A stretch of 64,000 bases of DNA, taken from assembly GCA_029215795.1 (NCBI GenBank), contig JARDYH010000003.1, forward strand, positions 176,402,382-176,466,381, in the 5' to 3' direction. This document shows, one piece after another, positions 52,901 through 61,935 of the stretch. Numbering within the stretch: position 1 is the first letter of the stretch; every line of letters starts with the position of its first letter. The position numbers and the translations under genes were made by a program. The notes below the pieces were generated by a model, which searched no databases, was not told where the DNA came from, and saw only the letters and a list, made by a program, of their open reading frames with translations. The stretch comes from Anniella stebbinsi. Its lineage: Eukaryota > Chordata > Lepidosauria > Squamata > Anniellidae.

Positions 52901-55829
52901 TACAACATCAAAGCTTCCAAAAATAGTCTGAGCACTAGATGGTATGGCTAATCGTAACCACATGATGCAAAATAAGAAGTTTGACTTGTTCTGTAGTTGC
53001 GAAGTGACCATTTCATTGCCCATATATTAAAGGTACCTTGTCACTTAAAAATGGCCATGAGAATTAATCCTTCACCCAAAGACAGGGAAAATATATTGTA
53101 CATGGAATAGTATATAATTAGCTACCAATGTCCATCAAAAAATCAACATTTTCAAACAAATCCTGTAACATTACAGGAGCATTAAGAAATTAAAGCAGAA
53201 AAAGTGGGGCCTTTTTTCTTAATGATAAAGGCCATAAATGATACTAATAAATATTTTGTAGGACACTTGTTCATAAGTAATCTGAGGCAACTTTTACAAA
53301 ACGGTTTATGGCTTGATTCTGTGCCTCACATCCTACTGAATCCTTCGCATTCACAGGAGGCCATTCAAAATAAAAAAGAGTGTCTGAAATCCAAGATGAT
53401 GTCCGAACAAGAGGCAATTCTATTTCATAAGCAACTGAGAGCTGCAAGGAAAACCTTGGCGCAGACCCAGGCAGAGAATAAAAAGCTGAAGCAACAGCTA
53501 GATAAACAGGTACATTTCTAAGCTCTGCTGCAAAGGAAATTCTTTCTCTTGTAGTTCTACTGAATTTAGTGGTTTCCTCTGCTGTTTCCTCAAATGATAA
53601 CGTGTCCATTCTTGCTATACTGCATTCCTGTCTATAGCATATCCATATCATTCCCTATATTTTAAAAGTGCAGATGTCAGGGAGAGGCCCTGCACCAACC
53701 AAGCACAAGAGGAAGAATTGCAGAAGTACATTTTTTAAAAAAACCTAAAGGGGTTGAAGGACCCTCAAAGTATCCATTGAATTGTGGGCTTGCTTTGTGC
53801 TCATTGAACGTGGACTCAGTTGGAAAAGCAAACAGTGGGTGGAAATGAAAGGTCTGGCTGGAAGTGGCTGGTGATGGAAGGCGTGGCTGCGGCATGTCTA
53901 CCTTTTAAAATTCACCTATTCCCCCAACTCTGCTGAGACACTTGCGTCCCATCTGCAACCAAATAGCAGCTCACTCAGTCAGGGGGAGTGGGATTTACAG
54001 TTGGAAGATGCCCAAGAGGAAAGGATTACATGTTCCCTGCCTTAAATTGCTGCCCTTTGCCTTGCAATGACTCTTCTAGTTTGGTCCCAGGTTTATGTAG
54101 CAAGAGAAAGAAGCGTGAGAGAAAAGCTCTTGTGTTCCATTTGTACTCCACTGACGTCTTTAGGGCCTGTTGCTTCTAAACAAAATAATATTTTGCTAAT
54201 GATTTGCAAAAGGGAAGCCATTTCATAATGTCAAATAGGTGTCAAATATCCAAGGCATCTGCAGCATTTTAAATATCGTTCAGAAACTGCTGGCTCCCAA
54301 GGCTTTATAAAAGGGATAGGCAACGTGGAGCCCACGGGCGCCAAAGCACCCCAGACGCCTTTCTTGGTGCCTGCCAAAGTGCCATGCGCCTCCCACTTAA
54401 AAAAATTTAAATAAAAAAAATTAACACATTTTCTTACCAGCAGTTTCAAATAGGTTTCTGTTGGTGCTGTTGTTTATACTCAAGATGCACAGAGGGAGTG
54501 AGGGGGAGACTGGAAGGTGGACAGTTATATCTGTGCCTATTCCTCCATTGTCCTTTGCTAGGGTGACCAGATCGCCCGGGGTTTCCCGGTCTTAACCGGG
54601 AAAACTGGGGCAATCTGGGCCGACCAGGGGGCGCCAGGGGCAAACCCGGGAAACGAGCCTTGAGGAACCCGGATGGCAGATGCCTGCGTGGAAGAGGCGG
54701 GAGAGGGCCAAATCCGGAAATGATGAAATCGGCCCTCTCCCACCTCTTCTGTGTGGCCTCTGGCCTCCTCGGGGTTTGTCGTGATGGCGATGAGCCCCAA
54801 GGAGCCCAGAAGCCAGTGTGAAAGAGGCAAGAGACGGCCGATTCCGGAAGTGATGTAATCGGTCTCCCCCACCTCTTCCACGCAGGCATCCGGGCTCCCT
54901 GGGGCTCGTCGCCATCGCGACAAACCCCAAGGAGGCCAGAGGCCACACAGAAGAGGCGGGAGAGGGCCGATTTCATCACTTCCGGATTCGGCCCTCTCCT
55001 GCCTCTTCCGCGCAGCCTCTGGCCTCCTTGGGGCTTGTCACGATCAGGCCTGTGCTAGCACGAGCCCGCCGCTGGCGGCACGAGGACCTGGTAGGTCTGG
55101 GCTTGGGTTTTTTGGGGGTGGGTGGCTTTGTGGTGGGGTTTGTTTCGGGTGGCGGGGGGGTGTCTGCTTGTTGGCCACTTGGCGGGTGGCCTTTTTAATT
55201 TTTTTTATTTTATGTTTTGGGGGGGTCTGCTTTGGTGGGCATACCCCCTTTGGGTGGCCATTTTGGATTGGGATTTTGGTTTCCAAAATCTGTTCACCTT
55301 ATCCTTTGCCCTATCTCTTTCGACTCTTTCGGATGAAGAGGCACATAGATATAAAAAGATCAGACAACCATCTCATTGTCTGGAGTGGTCATTTCCTGGT
55401 TTACACCGAGAAGCTATTTTAAAATGTTCCCAGAGATGGAAGTGAGAGCTGCCCATAGAAACCGATTGAGAAATTCAAGGCTTTAAGGTAGATGGGATAT
55501 TGGGCACCAGTGCCCACCCCACTCCTCTCCCCAACCCCTCAAAGGGAAAAGTTCCACCTCTTTCTAACTTAGTATTTATTCAGTGTAAAAAATTTAAAAA
55601 TAACCCTTCCAAGGCAAATGTATTTCATTGGTCCTACATTGCAGGGTGGAAGAAGAATGGCTTAAGACATCCAAGCAATGTGGTTGATAGCATTCCTTCA
55701 GTGTTGTCTGGAGGTATGAGACCCTTACTGCAGGTTGTGTGTAGAGTTGAAGCTGGGGAGCTTACAGCCTTTCAGTTAAGTTCTCTATTAAACCTCTATT
55801 GTAGATTGGGTGCTCTGCGGAGACACAGT

Positions 55830-55874
<45 letters not shown>

Positions 55875-58800
55875 ATTCCCCCATCCCTTTCAGGTTGCTG
55901 CATAGGTCAATCTATATGAATTGCTTTCTTAGGCCATATCAAACTTTCAATTTTATGAAAAAGCCTCATGCTCCATTGACTTACATGCAGACTGGTTGCA
56001 CTTTTAAATGTTCAAAAACTTTCAAAAATGGACATGAAGTAAGACCACATTGGAGCAGGGACTCCTGTCTTTGGTGTATTTTTTTCTAGCTTGTTCAGCA
56101 CAGATTCAGATAACTTTCTTACACTCCCCAGGGATACACTACTACATTTGTGGGTGGGGGTGGGGGGGGGAATCACTCTATGCAAATATATTTTGCAGAT
56201 TTTACAAAGAAGCCTGTCTAATCCCTGAGTATACTTGGGTATAGATGAGTAATTCTCATAAGTATGTCGATTCCCATTGTAGTTAAAGGGGGAGGACAAC
56301 TGAAGGCTCTGTCATTGTTTTTGATCTCACATGAGGTTGGGGAATTGACAAATCAAAGGAAGACAAATACTTTTATCCAGCAATTCTTTATGGGCAGTGG
56401 AGTCCATCATATATATGCCGCTACCTACTTTCAAGGGTTTTTCCATCAACTTCAATTCAGGAGACCTCAATTCTTCTTATAAAATCCCTCCCCCCCCCCC
56501 CCGGGTATCTGGGCCACAAACCAAAGTATTTAAAAGTGTCATCCAGATGACATCGACTTCTAATTGAAACGCCCCCCTGTTTCGCTTCCATTTTTTCTCA
56601 CCACAATAAATCAGTTAAGGAGGAAAAGATGGATAGCTGCACAATGCCTTCTGGTAGCAGTAGGAGCTCTCTGTCTGGAAGCACCCTTGGTCAATAAATA
56701 TAGGCCAAATTCATCACAATTGTGATGGCCATCCATACGCTTCAAACCCATCTCTTCTACACAAAGCAGCAATGTTGCTAGGCAAGATGGTGTTAATTAT
56801 CCATGCCTAATTTACTTCCTAATTTTAAAAAACAAGCTGTTTGGAGTGTTCTCTTTGTCGCAGACAAGCCACAGAACACTCTTAAGAAAGATCTGTCATC
56901 ATCATTGTAATTTGTCTTGGGTTAAAAAAGTAATCATCCTCGATGTATGAGCCGAACTATTTCACATCTCATTCCTACAAAAGATTTGTATACAAATTAA
57001 GCCTCTTTTAACCTGTCTTGTCATTTTTTAATGGATTTTAAATATTTTTTTTCTGTAGTAATTTTTAATTGCCATTTTCTTCAGTGGCGAGAAAAAGTTT
57101 GTGAATCCTTCAGGGTTTTCACATATTTCCAACCTAAAATAATAATAACTATAATCACAATAATAAATAATTTATTACATTTATATACTGCCCCATAGCC
57201 GAAGCTCTCTGGGTGGTTTACAAAGATTAAAACATTGAACATTAAAAATCAATATACAAAATTTAAAACAATAAAAACCACAAAATATTATTAGATTTTA
57301 ATCTAAGCCCCATAATCCTACATAAAAAAACAACAGATAACATGCTTAAACAAATGACAATACAAAAATGATGCTTTTGAACATTTATCCACATTTATCC
57401 ATGTGTCAAAAAGTATGTGAACCTTTTCAATACCTGGTGGCACCCCCTTGAGCAGCCAAGGACTTCAAATAAGCATTTCCTGTATCTGCTGGTTAATCTC
57501 TCTGTCCAGGTTCCACTCCTGGACTTTCAGAGTTCCACTTTCCTGGCTGGATACTCTGATTCTGCTCCTTAAAGATATCTTGCCTCTTTAAGAGCAACTT
57601 TGTCCCTTTTCTGGGACCCAAGCTTCCACCTGTCTCTTTTCTCCTTTTCAGTAGCGTGGAGGTTCGAGCTGTAGGCGGGTATGAAAAGGAATCTCCAACA
57701 ATACAAGTTTTAAATCAAAACTCTTTACTATTCTTGGCATAGTAAAGTACGCTTTGCTTAAGGTATTTACACACATAGAACTGAAGTTACAAAGGCAAGA
57801 AAACAAAACAACCGCAGTCCAACCGCAGGTCCATCTTTTCCCTAACACTCCCTGACATTTTTTCCCTCGAGCATTTTATGGGAAAGTTCACCCTTCCAAC
57901 CCTAACGAAAAGCAATCTCCCCCGGTTTTGACTCTTAATCTCCCTTCTCCCGCTTAGCCCCTTCCTTTTGTTAATCACCTTGTTGAGCCTTTTGTTAGAG
58001 TCATTGGCTATCCTTTTGTGTCTGGCTCAACACATCCTGAGCTGTAGACCGATCAGAGAGCCATTACTGGAACATTTGAGAAATTACCATTTTAGCCCTG
58101 GGGAATTCACTCTTATTGTTATGTCTTAATCACTCTACTTCCTAACTGTTAACTCTTTACATACAGTGAACCCTTCACACTCTCACATCGGTTTTGAGGA
58201 ATTCTAGCCCATTCCTTCTTACAGAATGCTTCAACTCAGTGACAATTGAGGACTTCTTTGCATGAACAGCTTGCTTCATGCCACAACATTTCGATGGGGT
58301 TTAGGTCCAAGCTTTGACTATGCCATTCTAAAACATGGAATGTCTTCCTCTGTAGCCAGTCTTTTGTAGATCTGTTTGTATGTTTAGGATCATTGTCTTG
58401 TTGCATGACCCATTTTCAGTTCAGCTGCAGCTCACAGACAGATAGCCTAAGCATTCTCCTCTAGAATTTTCTGATACACTGCAGAATTCATGGTTGTGTC
58501 AAAGGTCCTGAGGTAGCAAAGCAGGCCCAAACCATCACATTCCCACCACCATGCTTGATGGTTGGGATGAGGTTCTTCTGTTCGAACTCAGTGTTTCTTT
58601 TTTGCCAAATGTAACATTTCTTATTGAGGCCTAAATGTTCTACCTTTGACTCATCTATCCAGAGAACATTGTTTGGGAAGTCTTGAGGATCATCTATGTA
58701 ATCTTTAGCAAACTGCAGATGAGCAGCAATGTTCTTTTTAGAAAGCTGTGTTTTTTCTACTGACTATCCTCCCATGAACACCATTCCTGTTCAATCTTTT

Positions 58801-61800
58801 TCTGAATGTTGAGTCATGAACACTCACATTAGCCAAGGTGAGAGTGGTTTGCAAATCATTGGATGTTACTCTGGGATTCTTTTTGACTTCCTGGATGATG
58901 TGCCTGTTTGTTCCTGGAGAGATTTTGGTAGAGCGATTGCTCCTGCGTAGAGTGATTGTGGTCTTGAACCTTTCCCATTTGTAGACTATCTGTCTGACAG
59001 TGGATTGGTGGAACCCCAAATCCTCAGAAAGGGTTTTGTAACCGTTCCCATATCTTTCCCCATCTATCCCCAGTAATTTGAATTTTTAAATCTTCTTCCC
59101 AGATTGTTTTCAAAATTTCTTGTGACTCTCCCTCCTCTAACAATATATTATATATTTCACTTATTATACCTTTTTTACTTTTATTTTCCCCCTCCTTCTC
59201 TCTTGACTCAATTAGCTTTATGTTTACAAATCTTGTCTGTTTACACACACAGGGACACTTGCTACAGGAGGCAGAACATAAGATGAATCAAGAAGTTCTC
59301 AAAAGACGGCAACTAGATCAGATTAAGACAGCAAACTTGGAAAGGATGCTGGAAAACCTTGGAGAGAGAGAACTGAGACTGCAATGCCTGACAGAGGAAG
59401 CTGAGAAATCATCTAAGATAAGGCAGGTTCAGGAGAAAAAAGTTAAAAAAGAAATCCAGCAAGTAAGCTTTTAAATTCATATTTTCAGTATCCCAGGTGT
59501 TGAAGAGGTTCTATACATCAGAATATGTACCAGGATTATTTCATATATTGATAGGTAAGAAGCCAGCTGTCCCAGGAACGCAGTTTAAAACTGAATGCTT
59601 TCCAGAGGGTGGATGAGCTGCAGTTTCAGCTTTATGACTTGGAAGCTGCGACATCCCAGAGAACTTCCCCTGCCGGTACAAAGCTAGTTGTTTTTTAAAA
59701 TATTATTTTATTGAATTTAACAGTGACACCAAACATAACTATAACAGTACAAACATACAGCTGGCTGCAACTATATGTGACATGCAGCTGCACGTACGTT
59801 TGACATTTTAAAAAATAAATCAAAATCAGCCATGAGAGCCTTCAGTTTTGAGGCAGAGCAAACATACATGCAGCTGCAATACTGAGTTACGATGGCTCAG
59901 GTTTAGGGAGAGGCTATTACAGCATTGCTGTTTCAATGGTCCTTGCTGGTTATCCTGTTTCATTAATGATAAAACTCTTCACTGCCCAAATTGTAGCAAT
60001 TTAGATATGCTCACAAAATAGTTATGTATTAGTTTCACCTTGGAACAGTTTTTCTAGGGAACATAAGTGAAGGTATGGGATCTTCTTATCTTCTCATTTA
60101 AAGGGATGCAAAAAAGTATTTTTAAAAAAAATGAAAACAGAGAAATCACTTTTCCTCTTTAGAAGACCCCCCCTCCCCTTTCCCTGACAGCCGAATCCTA
60201 AGGGGCTGCTTTAGCAGCAGTGTTTAAAATAAAGCTTTTGCCTTGCTGTGTATAGAAAATGGGAGGCCACAATTCTGGATCTGTACGCAAATCTGTACGC
60301 AACAACAACTCAGGTTTAAACAAACTACAGTTCACAACCCAACAACAAACCATGGGTTCTCTTTGTGACTAATAACCCATAGTCTCAGGTTCACACGTAA
60401 CAGCAAGCCACAATATCACAACCCAGTTTATGATCAAGTTCACATGTAACAACAACCCATCCGTTTGATCGCCTCTTCTTTTTACCCCACAATCCATAAT
60501 TTGCTCCTTCATAGATTGTGGAGTGTGACGCATGAATCCGGTTGGGTTAACCGCTGCATTGTTTAGCCTCTAAACAATCCAGTTGTCCAGGATCATGTAT
60601 GCTCCACAATCTATGAAAGAGCTGATCTTGGAAAGCTGGTGCCGTGCTTTTGGGCCATCCAAGGTATTATTATTGTTATTATTATTATTATTAATAATAA
60701 TAATTTTTCTTGCTCGTGGCAGTTTTTCTAGATGGACATGACGGGCTTTGCCATGTCATGCTGTTTTGTAAGATTCAGGAATTTCCTGACAATTGAGCAT
60801 GTTTTAATTATGACTGCTTTCTGGATGTTGGTGTGGATGTATTTTGGTAGGTGACTAACGGGATAATTGTGACCTTTTCCTGTTGCCATAGGCCAGTGGT
60901 GTATATTTTTCTCTCTTTTCCTCTTCCTTTTTCACATTTTTGTCATTAGGTATTGCTATGTCAATGAGGTACGTGTGTTTTTTCTTTTTTCTCTATAACT
61001 GCTGTGTCTGGTCGGTTGCAAGGTATTGTCTTGTCCGTATGAATTGTTCTGTCCCAGTATATTTTATGATGTGCATTTTCCAAGATTGTTTTGGGTGAGT
61101 ATGTATGGTGTAGGTTGTTTGCGGAGGTTGAATTTGATGGCCAGTTAGTTGTTGGTGAATTATTTTACATCCTGTTACATGGTCTATTGTTTCTTGGAAT
61201 TGATGCCATTTCCTACATAAGTCTTTTGTTACACTGTTGTCTTTTATGATGTAGTTTTGGTAGTTCTTGGTTGCTATAATTTGATCCTGTATAGCTATTA
61301 GGAATCCTTTGGTTTCTGGAAATAGCTCACCCTTCCTGAGCCATTCGTATGATTGTTCTTTGTTTATTTGTGGGTTCTGTATGATGTTGTAGTGCTTCCC
61401 ATGGAGTGTTTTGTGCCCATTTTTATTTTTTCTCTGTGAATGTGAGTAGTTGTGTTTGATCTTCGTTTTGTAGTGCTAGGTTGAGTGGGGTGTAATTTTT
61501 GTCTGCTTTTACTATGGCTTTATGAATGGGGGTGTTTTAGCGTACAAGAATTCTTTGAGTGATTATATCTGTTTAGCATGAATTGTGTTAATGTCCAGCA
61601 GGCCTCTTCCTCCTTCTTTCCTGCTGCTTATTATAACTCTTCCTCGCTCGTGGCAGTTTTTCTAGACGGACATGATGGGCTTTGCCAAGTCATGCTCTTT
61701 TACAGATTCAGGAATTTCCTGACAATTGTGCATGTTTTAATTATGACTGCTTTCTGGATGACGGTGTGGATGTATTTTGGTAGGCCTTTTCTGAGTTTTC

Positions 61801-61902
61801 TGTATAATTTTTTGATGTGATGCTGTGACTGATATGACTAACGGAATAATTGTGACCTTTTCCTGTTGCCATAGCTCTTTGACTTCCATGGCCAGTGGTG
61901 TA

Positions 61903-61935
<33 letters not shown>

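Larger units (their letters stand above)
55276..57081. other. intron 32, middle
   Basis: Apart from the TG repeat, a T/G-rich patch at 56150-56170, a C run at 56490-56502 and a family F copy at 56535-56692, nothing is recognised. Confidence 0.4.
57082..59043 (-). pseudogene. Tc1/mariner-type transposon with decayed transposase
   Basis: Left terminus CAGTGGCGAGAAAAAGTTTG. Read on the minus strand, 59019-58738 gives an open helix-turn-helix part ([35 protein letters not shown]). Downstream are NVLWIDES with the first catalytic Asp, [12 protein letters not shown] and a decayed version of the Asp-bearing NDPKHT block. Stops and frameshifts are present. Interrupted by a LINE tail (about 57147-57390) and a solo LTR (57503-58179). 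The right end is lost where an L1 piece begins. Confidence 0.82.

Noticed and set aside
54446..54979. 177-codon minus-strand frame
   Set aside because: Lies over the inverted-unit array; three overlapping frames are open because of GC content and repetition.
61578..61820. 80-codon + strand frame
   Set aside because: Antisense shadow of the R4/Dong-like LINE.
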